Assembly (NCBI GenBank): GCA_009760855.2
Contig: WPIO01000005.1
Location: forward strand, 8,654,001 to 8,718,000
Length of the DNA stretch: 64,000 nucleotides
Source: Cristatella mucedo
Lineage: Eukaryota; Bryozoa; Phylactolaemata; Cristatellidae
Reading direction: 5' to 3'
The number at the start of each line of letters is the position of its first letter. Position 1 is the first letter of the stretch. The position numbers and the translations under genes were made by a program. Under the pieces are notes generated by a model, which saw nothing but the letters and a program-made list of their open reading frames with translations, ran no database searches and had not been told where the DNA came from. This document shows, one piece after another, positions 25,101 to 39,200 of the stretch.

Positions 25101-26644
25101 CGAACATCAATTGCTACCCGGCCACAAACCTTATCAAAACGCATGGACAGAAAGAATGAGAACTCGGGTGGGTGGTCTCAGGTATACGGCTACTGGAACA
25201 AGACGTCATCCAAGTTTTGCTGGCATTAATGGGTTTCGCAATGCTCTTTAGCCGTCATCAGCCCTGTCGCATAAAAACCTATTGCCAATTGCTAAGCTGG
25301 ATTGATTATAAAGAAATCATCTTTATTTGCGGCCAATAAGTGATCTTGGTACAATTCGCTCGAGTGTAAGCAAACTAACTGGGACCGTGATAAACAGTAC
25401 CTGTGGGAAATCTGTACTCCACGTGGCCAGGCTCATTGTATGACTACAGCGATTTCAAATACTGGACAATTTGCGAATTATCTTGAAAGAAGCCGATTTG
25501 AAAACTTCCCTAGCAACACTCTAGCTAATGTAATGTAATGGAATGTATAACATCAGCCTATATTCAAACTTTGTAGTAGTGAGGACATTTCCAGAGTTCC
25601 AACTTACACTGGCCAGACTTTATGATATATGTTAATCAAAGCATGTATTTACTTTGTCAGGCTTTAAAGCACCAGCTTCTAGCCTTACCACAGTAAACTT
25701 GCACTTCTCATGGTTTTAAAACTTTCTATTTGGCTACTGCCTTTGAATATATTTTCTCGTAAACTATTATCGGTAAAATTTGAGCTGTATGCGTATGAAC
25801 TGTATGTGAACTAGCTACTTTTTAATATATTTCCGTATTTTTTTCGCTCGTCTTAGGGTAGGTGATTTCTTGATTGTACCAAGCACCCACGTAAACGGGA
25901 GTGGAAGTGTAAGCTCTATTCCGCTCGTCCCGCTTCTCAAGTTAGACGGCATTTAAATGACGTGGCTGTCATGTGGCTGGGGCCAGCGACTAATTATTGA
26001 TCTGATTTTATCTTCTCTACAAGTAACCAAACTTACCAGCAATGTAAGCGGAACTTGAAAAACGTACAAGGGAATCCTTTATATGTCAGGGCTACAAGGA
26101 GACGCGAAGTAACAACGGTGCCAGACTTCACGAATACCTCAATGCCGCATTGGCTGCTGTAATCTATGACTGTGACATGGGCAGCTGAATGTGTAATGAA
26201 GCATTTCGTTAAAGGTGGCAGTGACCGGATGACCGAGACAGGCATGCACGAACTGCCCGTCAGCTCACCCAGGGCTCCTGCTCTTGGAGGACTATATTAA
26301 CGTCTCACTACTCGGATGAGTGGAATAGAATCAAACTGAACTTTTTCTCGCGATTGCCCGTTTCTCGTCCCCTTTCGTGCTTGGCTGTTGTGTCAAGGAT
26401 TGCCTACCTTCTCACCATCGGGATGCACAAAGGGGAACTCTGGAGGGACCACTATGCACATGCTTACCCAGCGGGCTTCTGACAAATTTCTCTGTAGCTT
26501 TAATATTGTCATTCAGCTAGCCCTAAGACTGGGGCAGGTTTGGCCTAGGGTGGTTAATCAGGCTTACTGTATCAAGCATTTCAGCTACCTCTACGTAACA
26601 AAATTAATTGACCGTCTGAGTGTGGCCTTTGAACCTTAATGAGC

Positions 26645-26702
<58 letters not shown>

Positions 26703-26709
26703 CATATAT

Positions 26710-26742
<33 letters not shown>

Positions 26743-29700
26743 AAGAGGGAGAGCGTATGTTATTATATGAACACATTATTCTTATTTTTAGTGTTATTTG
26801 CTCAGTCTTCGGAGCTGCAATCATCATTGGAACTATGTATGACGTAGCCAGTGATGCTCACTCCTGCCTTTTCGAACATTTTTGTGGAACCGAGGCTAAC
26901 AAGAGCAGGGCAAAATTAGGTTCTTCTGAAGTGCAACTAAACCATCTAGATACGAGCATTAGCTCAGGAATCCCTTCACCTGAGGTACAGCCTGCGTATC
27001 AAGAGTCGCAAGTTGAGATGATCAGCGACGGAAAATTTGAAAATAGGCCTCCCAGTTACCATGCTAACAATGGCATCAGCGAGAAGATTCTGCACAAGGA
27101 CGATCAGAGAGAAATTCCAGAAGGGAGATTAGACTTCACTCGTTCAAGGCTACAAGGCGACACAAATACAAGCGGAACTTCCAAGAAGCTTGGTACGTAA
27201 AAAGATAAATTAAGAGAATGAGGTCCTTTTACTGAAGGTCGAAAGTCTTGTTCTGCAAGTAAGCAGTATACATGTACATGTCTTTATTCATTAGCCCAAC
27301 AACGATCAATGATGCTCATACCTCACTCAGCATTGCACCTCTACGGAAAAGTGAGCCCTGAATAAGTAATCTATCTAGAAATAAATCTACCTTTCAGTTA
27401 ATATCAAATCAAAGTAGTTTTCCCAGCAGAAAACTGCATTTTATTGATTGAATTTTATTGATAAGATTATGATACGAAAATATCTTTGAAGGTAAAATGA
27501 ATCACATATTTACCTTCTGCATATACAAGCAACAGTAAAGTCTGCTGGCTATAAACAGATTAAAAAAATTTTGAAGCACAGAAAGAATAGTATAGGTTAG
27601 CAATCTTTTGTCGTACTTAATTCAACAAATATTCATAATTACGAAGATTATTAGATCAATGTTGATAAATATATGCAAACCGAGGTGTCACATTAATTTT
27701 TTTGCCTCGCTAACCCATCGAGTTAGATTTAACATTACGTACTTACACAACCTTAGCAGCCGATATAAGGAGATAATGCAAATTCTATTCATCTTACCGG
27801 ATTCGATTAAAATGAGTAGTTAAATTAAGCCTAACTTTTTAAAAAAGCTTCTGTCTCTAAATGGCAAGCGACTACAGTGATCACTAAAGTGTCTGAGACC
27901 AGGCTGCATTCACTGAAAAAATTGCATATGGTAATCCAAGCCCACTTTTCACCGACTTGGACTAGCTACCAGCCAAGCAACGGATCACCTACACGGTTTT
28001 GTCGCTCGCTGTTAAGTCCCTTCATTCTTTGGCTCCAGCCTGCCTCTCAGATCTATTCCCCCACCAGGCCAAGCATCGTACCAACCGCTTTTCAGAATCC
28101 AAAAGTCTACAAATACCTCGTACAAACCTCAAATCCGTTTGGAGACCATGCCTTTAGTTCGTATGCTGCCAAGGCCTGGAACTCATATCCAACTGGCATT
28201 AAGACATCCCTGAATTGACCAGATTTAAAAATAAATTAAAGCAAACCTTTTTATTTACAACAGAATTTAGTGGGTCTCTGTTATTTGTCCTTCCCGCCCG
28301 AACTGAAACTTAGCTGAAATCGATAAACTGCCCGACAATTAAAGATGCAACCCCATCTGGTTTCTCATTTGTTTACACCACTTGATCAATCAAAATTGGA
28401 GGTGGAGTTGCTATCATCGTGCACTCGAGATTCAACTTCAAGCCATTTGCAGTAACCCCGAATCAGTCTTTTGAATAAATTGTCTTGGTCTCATCCGAAA
28501 AGAAGCTACCGATAGTGGCAGTAGTCTATCGTCCACCAGGTACCATATCCTCTTTTATCTCAGATTTTTCCGTTCTCATTTTGATTCTGTGTGCAAGAAA
28601 TCGATCCTTCCTCGTTATGGTTGATTTCAACTTTCACTTCTATAAATTATCAGACGCTTTCAGCGCCAAATTTCATGCATTGACTGACTCATTGTCTCTT
28701 GTGGCTCATGTGCATGGCCCCACTCACATCAAGGGTCGCACACTCGACCAGATTTTCTCATATAACTACACTTTTTCATCACCAATAGTTACAAAATCCT
28801 GCTCATCTGATCAAATGCAGATCTCATTCAATCTACAGTGTGTGCCCTCCTCCTCCTCTAATGTAACCTGTGAATCGCGAAATCTCATAGACCCTTGACA
28901 TCGATGCTGTCCGTGCAAGAATATCTGCTTCACCTCTGCTGCTCAGCCCTCCCTCCAAACTGTCACCATTGGTAGATAGCTACAACACGACACTAGCTGA
29001 CACGCTCGACGAGTTTGCACCTCTGACAAAGAGCACTGTGCGCCCTAGCCCAGTGAGCCTATGGTTTACCACAGACATTAAACTAGCCAGGTCTACCAAG
29101 CGAAAGCTTGAAAAGCGTACACAAGATCTAGACTGACTGTCCATTGCCAGGCAGATGAAGACTACTGTAGGTCGCACAAATCGATCGCAGAAGGCCAAGT
29201 CGAGCTTCAATTGAAACATTGTTGAATCACAGATGCACAATCCAAAAATGCTGATGTCGAAGATCAACCATCTCCTCAACCGCTCCCAGATTAGCTCCTT
29301 ACCTGATGATCCTTGTGATGATCTAGCCGATCGCTTCTCTCGATTCTTTGTGCAGAAGATAGACAAGATCAGGGAATCCGTTCCTGCGATGACAACATCC
29401 CAACTAGAATGCTGTTCCTCGATTCCTGGCTGCACCTCAATGTCTGCATTTAAGCAGGTCACTAGTGATCTAGACCTGAAGTTCGAATCTCAATCAAAGA
29501 AGACAACATGTCCTCTGGACCCTATTCCCACTGTCCTGCTCCTACGTTGCATTGATCTGCTGCTGCCATGCATAACCAACATCATTAACATGTCATTAGT
29601 CTCAGGTCATGTCCCAGAACCTTTTCAAAAAAGCTGTAGTCAGTTCACTTCTCAAGAAAGCGACACTAGACCAAGAGAACTTGAGCAACTTTCGCCCAGT

Positions 29701-32700
29701 CTCCTTCTATCATTCATATGAAAGACACTGGATAGGGTCCGGGTGGACCAGCTGAACTCATATATCGATACCTCACCCCTTGCTACTAAGTTCCAGTCTG
29801 GCTTTAGAGCTAATCACTCCACAGAGTCAGCATTGCTTAGGGTTTACAACGACCTACTTCGGAATGATGAAATGCGTAGAGTGCCTCTGCTTGCTTTGCT
29901 CGATCTTTCGGCAGCTTTTGATACCATCGATCACAAAGTTCTTCTAGAGTGGCTCTCATCTCATCTGGGCATCACCGGCTCTGCTATGTTGTGGTTCAGG
30001 CACTTTCTCACTTGTGGGAAACTCCAGTGCGTTGACATGAATGGACAAAGATCATCTGAGGTAGCTCTGAAATATGGGTTACCTCAGAGCTCCGTGCAAA
30101 GTCCGTTTCTTTTCGTGGCTTCTACTCTAACTGTTGCTGATGTGATTGCCGAGCACAATCTAGGCTTTCACTTCTATGTAAATGACACTCAGTTGCACCT
30201 TTGATTTGATCCCTCCCAGCCTTCGAGCACCTCAAATTCTCTCAACTCACTTGCTGCATGTATTCATGACATCCTCACGTGCATGGCAGCAAATTTTTTA
30301 AAACTAAACGATGATAAAACTAACTTACTAGTTCCGGGCAAACCCTGTGTGATTCGCAAATTGGAAAAGCTGAAGCTCAAAATTAGCTCTGCCATATTTC
30401 TTGTTGAATCAGCTCGAAATCTAGGTGTCATATTCCAAAACGACCTCTCTTCAGAGACTATATCAGCTCCACAGTCAAATCTGCTTATTTTCAGGTTTAT
30501 AACATTGCTAACATTCGGGCTTGCTTAGATAAACATAACACGTCCAAGTTGGTCCATGCATGCGTGACATGCCGTCTCGACTTCTGCAACTCACCGCTTA
30601 CTCGCCTACCTGAGTGCGATCAGACGATTGCTGCTGGTGCAAAACTCCACAGCTAGGCTTGTCTGTCGTGAGCGGCTCCGTTGCCATATCACACCACTTC
30701 TCGCCGACCAGCACCGGCTACCAGTCAAGCAACGGATTGACTTCACTGTTTTGTCGCTCACTTTTAGGTCACTTAATTCTTTGGCTCCAGCTTATCTCTC
30801 ATATCTACTCCCCCATCAGGCCAAGCATTGTACCACCCACTTTCGGGAATCCAACAGTATACAAATACTTCGTGCAAACCTCAGATCCTTTGGCGACCGT
30901 ACATTTAGTTCGTCTGCTCCCAAGGCCTGGAACTCCCTCCCGACCTGCGTCAGAACATCCCCTGACCTAACCACATTTAAAAAGAACCTAAAAACACACC
31001 TTAGTAGGACAGCATTAAGTAGGTCCCTGTGATTCGTCTTCCATGTGCTTATGCATGCTGACACTGTGCAGGCTGCCACTAACCACATTTGCATGCTGAC
31101 CCTGTTCATGTCACCACTAACCTTGTTATTCATTTTGTTTGTTTATCAAACTTGATATTACTTATCATTCACTTGCATTTCCCTTTGTAGGAAATTTAAA
31201 GCACCTAGAGAGAGACTGAGTTCTCTCAGGGTACTTTATCAAGTGGATTATTATTATTATTGTTATTATTCGTTATTTATGTGATTTTTTTCGTGGACAC
31301 TGTTGCATGCTGCTACTAACCACACTTGCATTGTAATTCTGTGCATATCACCCCTAACCATGTTTTTCATGTTGTTTATCAAGCATGATACCACTCACCG
31401 TTGGACAGTGCTTCATTTGCAGGACATGTAAAGCTTCTAGAAAGAAATTTAGCTCTCCGAGGACGCTCTATCAAGTGTAGTATTATTATTACTAATATTT
31501 CAGTTTAGTCCTGTTAGTTTTCTTTAAGTTGCTAGTACATATTAAAGTCATGAAACAGTTTTTCATCTAACGTGAGACTTAAAAGAATACTTAGAAGTGC
31601 ATTATTGACAACATTAAAGTAGTGTTTCCCTTTCGTGAAGGAAAACCTTCAAGTTGCAAGCTCTAATGGTAGCTTAGTTTTTTTCACTTAGCCCTTGAGA
31701 AATTGTATATTTAACCAATATGATATCCAACTGCTACCTTGCATTCAACTTCGTAACGCAATTTTACTCCACCGATAAAAATTGTCATTCCTATATGCTA
31801 ATGCAACACAGTGCAGAAACTGGGCATTACTTTTCACGAATTTTGATGGTAGGCCACAACGGTAATTAGCGAGAAACTCTTCAATATTCTGCGAGAAAAC
31901 TAACAAATTGCCAACCATGGCGGCTCAAATTAAGGTAAGTTAAACAGGTAAAAATATCAAAACTGCATTTGCTTATTTTGAATTAAAGAGTTGGAAAATG
32001 ATTGAGTGTTTACATATGTGGGTTTATTGATTATTCTCTTTACCAAAGGCACCTATCACCATTTTTTGTATACTATCACTGGTAAGTATGTTCAAAGTCC
32101 AGAATATACAGGCAAAGGAGCTCACCTTGCTCCTCTAAATGTGATGCTCTGATCTCTTATAATTATAAAGATAAACATTTGGTATCCAATTTGGAATAGC
32201 TGTTTATGAGTGTCTGAGCCAGTTGCTCGTAGATAGCAGCCTTGTTATTTTTTAAACACCCGTAACCACCTGTAACAACACTGCTCCAACCCACGTTTTT
32301 AGTCTTTTTCATCACTTTGTAATTCTTGTCCCTCTAGCATATTGTATTTCTGTTTTCAAAAGAAGATTTCAGCTACACACTTTGCCTACAACCAGGAGAG
32401 ACACTGTGGGACACCTTGAGACTGGTTAGTTATGTAATGTAACATATCTCTGCCTGTAACTCCACAAAGCCATCAAGACTAAGTTGGTGTTACATAGGAG
32501 AGTTTTTTTTATAGCACACTCACAGCCTAGGCGGATTTCGGTACTTAATTGGTAGCAAACGAACTTCATCTCACGCAACAAAAAGAAAGTGGGAATCATA
32601 GCAGAGTCCGGAGAGCAGTTGAGGTAGCGAGTAGACTAGAGCCGTGCTAAATTCCCTTATGATGTCTAGTTTGCTGTGCAGTGTTACCATCAGCACCTTC

Positions 32701-33166
32701 CACTGCTCTCCCAATTGCCGGAGATGTAGTAATCCAAGAAATGATTACCGCATTATATATCAATATGTACTGCAATGCCTACAATTGTCGTAAACTGATG
32801 CAATTTTCCTGGTCGCTAACCCTTGCCTATTAATTTTTTGGCTGCAGTATCTGTGCTGCCCCAAACAATAAGGGTAATTACAAATTAACAACATTTTTGT
32901 CTAGAAAACTAGCTGAACTGCATCTCTTTCTGGGTACTTTTCACATCCTCGATGAGAAGCCTGTTCATTGGCAAGTTGTTGCATGAACAGCATTGTAGCA
33001 CGTGGCCATATGCATAAAAGTACACTCGGAACAAAAGGGGTCGATTTTTGGCTGAAAGCAGAGAGACTTGACTATGGGGTAGACGTGGTCTTCTTTGGTT
33101 CTGCTTTCTTTGCAGCATATGTAAAGTGATCAAAGAGATCAGCTATCTTAAGTATGTAAAGAAATG

Positions 33167-33207
<41 letters not shown>

Positions 33208-36200
33208 TATTGAACGGCCACTTATGTGAAGGAAAGCCAGGTTTTGACCAATTACTAGAGGAGATATGACGAAACCACCCTCTGGAAAATAAGGTATTTT
33301 AATTTTTGAGAAATCTTAAATTTGCTATGATATTTTAAGTTGGCCTTTTTTAATTACACCGACATTTGCTGACAGGAGATGCAGAAATTCAACAAGACAT
33401 TTTGCAAAACATTTAAAGATGTGTGTCACCTGAAAACAAATGTAATATTTTTTTGGTGAAAGAGAGAAAGCGTAAATTATAAACAGAAGTTGATCAAACA
33501 CGGTTATCCTTGTTACCTTTTACTTGAACAGCTTTTCAAGTGGCTGTTTCATATTGACACTAATGTTTAAAATATGGTACTGAGCTAGGATGCAAACCAT
33601 TGAAGCTCAACGTGCCTACATGCTGATAAATAAATAAATAAATGAATATACACATACCCATACACACCTATGGCTAGCCATTCTAGCTCCACAACGCCAG
33701 GGAGACTATGTTGGTATTGCACTTGATAATTTCGTGGGTTGCATAAATTTGTCACAAGAATCCGTCTCTCGTAACACAAATAATAGAGGAAATGTAATAG
33801 TAATAATAAATTTTATATGGCGCCCTCAGAAAATTCAGTTTCTTTCTAGGCACTTTTAATTTGCTGCAAAGGAAGCACCATCGAATTGCTAGTAGTAGCA
33901 TGTTCCAAAAATTGCAAAACATTATGATAAGAGGCAACATGCCCAGTGGCAGCATGCAAGTATGGTAAGTGCAGCACGGGCAATGTCAGCATGAGTGAGC
34001 ACATAAAGGATAAATCACTGGGACTCACGAAATGGTGTAATAAATAGATGCATTTTTAGTTTCTTTTAAAAGGGGTCAGGTCAGGAGATGTTGTGATGCA
34101 AGTCGGGAATTAGTTACAGGCTTTGGGAGCGTACAAAGTAAAGGCACGGTCTCCACAGGATTTGAAGTTCTATGAGGTATATGGAAAGTTTTAGATTCCG
34201 AAAATCTGGAGGTACGAGGCTTAGCCTGGTGGTTGAATAGATCTGATAAGTAGGCTGAAGCCATAGTATGAAGGGACCTAAAAGTGAGCGACATAAGCAA
34301 ATATAGTTGATAAGTTGACTTAGAGCCAGTGCAGGTCGGCGACAAATGGTTAGCTGTGGCTACAGCGACGTTCACGACAGATAAGCCTAGCTGCAGAGTT
34401 TTGCACCAGCTGTAAGCCCCTGATTGCACAGGCCGGTAGACCAGCAATCGGTGAGTTGCATAAGACGGTATGTCATCAATAAATAAACCAATGTAGCCAT
34501 GGTATCATGGCATCCCTGCCTAAGCAAGTGCAAATTTTTACAATGTAGTGCAGCCGAAATGCAGCTGTGCATGCTTGACAGTGGAGCTGGTATGGTCGAC
34601 TGATGAAAGACCACTTTATAACAAGAGACCTGGATTTCGTGCAGATTAAATATGAGTTATGCTTGCAGAGCCGATAAGTCAGGATGGCAGTCGAGGATGT
34701 GAGTTTCGTGTCAGTACAACAGGACCGTATCACCCATATCCCTTAGGGCTATGAAACGGCTTATTTCTTGCACGTAGAGAACGAGATGGCACTGAGTTGC
34801 TTAAATTGGTTCATATGTTTAGCGAGTTCTGAAGATAGCCCGGGGTATGCGATAGCCCAGGGTATACGGTGCTAGCTCTCAACAACCGATGTTGTGAATT
34901 ATAATCTGGTTGTTGGCGATTATTCTCTTTTGCCACCTGCAAGTGGTGATGAAAGCCCTTAAGACTCTTTTGCCGGTGTACAAATTAAGCTAAATAATCA
35001 GAAAATATATAAGGAGCCTAACTATAGTGGGCCTCGTTGGTCAGAGTAAAAAATAAAAGTATAGAAAGTATAAGTATGAAAATTTAGCACTGTATCCATT
35101 ACTCAAGCGGAAGCCACCTCCTTTACTTCAGCATAGAAAACACATGGAAGAACCGGACACAGATCGATGATATTCTAACCAGCTTAGCAAGCATATTATT
35201 GTATAGCTACGTAGGCCTAACACAGTGTTGCTGCATTGCTGAGCCAAAATGTAATTAGTGGTCTTCTGTAGATACAACCATAGAGCTAGAGGGAAATTTA
35301 GCCTGCCACCATGATTGGTAGTCCTAATCAACGATAATGATCGAAATCAATGACTGGATGTGAATTCATTCTGCTAAACACAACTCTTGAACACTAAACG
35401 GTAATTAAAGAGGTAATCTAAATATAAAGCATATGACGAATGTCAGTGTAAGGCAAAACATGAGTGATAATAATAGTTCTCTTCAAAAATGCTGTAAAAA
35501 GACTTAATCTGTATTCAGGAGCATTACAACTTGCTGCAATAGAATCAGTATTCTAAGACAGGTGTGTCACATGATATCAACTAATCAGAACCCAGCAAGT
35601 CCAATACTAAAGTTATAACCTACGGGAAACGTTAGCATTCACATGGCCGCAGATTAATAGAACCTACGACTTTTACAATGTGTGGAATCATGAAAATCTA
35701 TACAGACTAAGCAAACATAAATATAAAAGACTAGATCAGGTGAACGCCCTAAAGGAGTTTTGAGCAGAGTTTCAAAATTATGTTAGATCATGGCAGGTGT
35801 TTTTTTAACTGAAAGAGTGTCATAGAATTGTATATAATTGGAGAGAAGGCTTGGTGACCAAATGATTTTAGCCTAGTCTGAAGGAAAATAAAACGACCAG
35901 AGGCTGATGAATGTGTGATGGGGAAGTACAACTGAGTGTATCCATAGTACTTAATACTTCCGAAAGATCGTTACAACTCGAGATCCTCTTTATAAAAAGA
36001 TATTCATGGAAAGTTTTTAGTAAACTCGCTGCAGGGCAAGCCAGTAGTTAGCACATAAGGTCGAAGCGGCTAGCTCAGTTGATTCAATTAAAATCTTATT
36101 TTTTAAATTTTTATTTTATCAATACTGATTGCTCCCGCGAATAGCTTCTTCACTTCCTACAGTTAATATTTGCTGCTATGCCAGCTCTAATTTGATGCTA

Positions 36201-39200
36201 TGCCAGCTCTAATAGCAGACTCGGTTCCTATGAAGTGGTTCTTTTACGAGGCACCAGCTGACATGCTGGACGAGTTTGCACCTCGGACTACGTACACTGT
36301 GCACCCTCGTCCAGACGGTCTATGGTTAACCACAGACATTAAACTAGCTAGGTCTACTAAGCTCAAGTTCGGAAAAAGCATAGAAAAGATCAGGACTGAC
36401 TTTCCATAGATAGGCATACGAGGACTACTGTAGATAGTACTGATTGATTCTAGCAAATGCCAAGTCTAGTTTCTATAAAAACGTTGTCGAATCACAAATG
36501 CACAATCCAAAAATACTGATGTCTATGATCGACGATCTCCTTAACCACTCCAAAGTTAGCTCCGTATCTGGTGACCACTGTGATGATGTAGCTGATCGGT
36601 CTCTAGCTTCTTAGTCAAGAAGATAGATAAGATCAGGGAGTCCATACCTAAGAGGGCAGCATCCCACTAGAATCCTGTCCCTCAATTCCATCCAGCATCT
36701 CAATGTCTACATTCAAGAAGGTCACTGGTGACCTCGTTGAATTCTCATATCTCCCTTGCTGCATTTTTTGATGAAGTCCCCACATTGGTGGCAGCAAACT
36801 CTATTAAATTGCATGATAATACAAGCAACTTACTAGGTATATGCAAGCCAATTTTGATTGCGAAATTGGAAAGGCAAGCTCAGAATTGGCTCTGCCAGCA
36901 TATCTCCTGTTGAATCTATACGAAATCTAGGTGTCATGCTACGTTGTGACCTTTCATTAGACGTCCACATTAGCTCCACAGTCAAGTATGTTTACTTTCA
37001 GCTACATAACATTGCTAAAATTTGGGCTCGTTTGGACTGGGATGCCACATTTAAACTGGTCCATGCATTTGTGGCTTGCCGTCTTGACTTCTGCAATTCA
37101 CTGCTTGCTGGCCTCCCACCTGTGCACTCTGGTGCTTACGTACAAGCGCCCCCTGTCCACGTCTCCACTTCTGCCTCTATGCTAGATCCCTGCTGTCTCG
37201 TCGGTCCGTGCATCTCGCATCTGCTTATCAGCAACGGACAACCACCAGTGGTTTGAGGGTCCACAGATTGTTCCTAAGCTAACAGAAACAGGTAATCAAA
37301 GCTAGATTAGTGAAGGCCGACAGCATGCCGATCTTCAAGACTAATAGAAAATAGCGTACATGCTAAAATACTCGGGGAGCGCTTTCAGGCAGTTTTATTC
37401 CTGACACAAAAGGAGGCACAAAGGTATGTCACTCACTCAGATGGCAATAACCAGTTAAAACATAAATATAATTCCAAAAAAGATAGTGTTAATAATGTAA
37501 AGCTATATCCCATAAGGTTTCTTAGCTAATCCAAAATAGGGCTTCAATGTATCAAACAATAGCAAATTACGGTAATGCCAGGAGAGGATAAGAGTGGGCA
37601 TTGAAATCGATAATGCCTTAGAAAAAGTTTCTGTCTGTGAGCGGCCTTTAGACCTTATGATTGCTGAGTAGGATTGTAGCGCCCTGCTGGCTTTGGCTGA
37701 ATTTTAGCGCGAACAAGAGCTGTTCGGCGGCGGGCTAGAGCCCCTTTGTCCTGGAGCAGTGAGCCAGAGAGGAGTGTCAGTGCGGTTAGAGAGGAAGCGC
37801 TTAGGAGCAGGCCAGGAAGCTCGGAGACGAGCAGCGGCGATTCGGCCTTTAGAATTGGTACGATACTCGCGGAAGCTGCTGATAGGTGTTGGCTGGCCTG
37901 TCAACCCCCGCCTTCCCTCTTCCCAAGAAAGAAGCGTCTGGAACCCATTTGCCATTCAAGCTGGACGGAGGTGCCCTGCCAGTGGCTTGGGGACGGTAGT
38001 CATTCCTTTCCGTAATTGGCCAAGGTGTCCGGGCCCAATACCACTAAGCTTTTGCCCATTGTTTCAGCTAGGTATTTAAGAGTCGAGCGACGCTCGCTCT
38101 TGGCCTCGTGTCTTTTGTCTTTGGTCCGGCTTCGACGCCGTCGCACTCGTTTCTCTGAAAGCGAGGAAGGAGGGCGGGCTGTTCGCCGGCGATTGACGGA
38201 ACAAGACGAGACAGAGCTAGGAGGATTCGGTGGAACCCCACCGAATACGGTCGTATCGCGCCCGAGCTGGCATTTTGTGTGTTCTTTTGTGTTATGTGTT
38301 TCTTTTGTGTCGTGTGTGTGCGCGCTAGCACGTGGTCTCGGCATAGGGATTTGCCGGCGCCAGCTAGGCGTAGTTGGCGTGTGTGGAGCTCTAGTTCACC
38401 GGGTAGGGTTTAGGCTCCGGGTCGCGCTTTAGTGTGGAGAAGTATTTCCTCCGCAGGAGTGCTTGAGTTGGCGTGTGTGGAGTATTCCGGTCGCACTGGT
38501 GAAAACCGAGTTCTAGTTCACCGGGTAGGGTTTAGACTCCGGTTCGCACTTCAGTGTGGAGAAGTATTCCCTCCGCTCGAGTGTTTAAGTTGGCGTGTTT
38601 GGGGTATTCCCTCGGCACAGGTGGAAACGGATTCCTAGTTCACCGGTTAGGGTTTAGGGTCCGGGTCGCGCTTAGTGTAGAGGAGTATTCCCTCCGCAAG
38701 AGTGTTGAACGTGCGAGGAGTGTGGAGATAAAGCTGAACTAGACGCGCAGCGACTTTGTGCGCTTGCGAATAAAGTTCAGTAAAATCCCCAATGTGTGTG
38801 TCTCACTTTCCAATTCACGCCGCGGACTCACGACCCCCTTTAGTAACGGTAAGCAGGTCAGCGCCAGAAACGCTCGTTTCGTGGCGGCCAGCTTATTGCG
38901 CGTAGGCGCGCACCGAACGGCATTAGGCGATAGGCTACGCCGCTAGGTAAGCGGCAGGTCAAGCTTACTCCGCTGAGCCTTCGGCGTTACAGGATAGTGA
39001 GAGCTATACCTTGCAGCATAGACGTTTGGGTTAATGGAATATTATACAGCATTCTATACCAGAATAATGTGATAATATTTTCATAATATCAACACATTTT
39101 GCATGCTGTAGCATCTAACACTTAGTAACCAGTCTGTTCATCCATATCAATTAGTTATCTCTCAGCCTTAAGCAAATGCGTCGTGTCAAAATGTGCCACT

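Noticed and set aside
26620-26847. ORF rich in Ile-Tyr and Glu-Arg
   Set aside because: Product of the TA and GA microsatellites running into exon 5 in the wrong frame.
38000-38946. Several ORFs of 60-138 codons on both strands
   Set aside because: They lie inside the GC-rich solo LTR, where stop codons are rare, and show no gag, pol or other motif.
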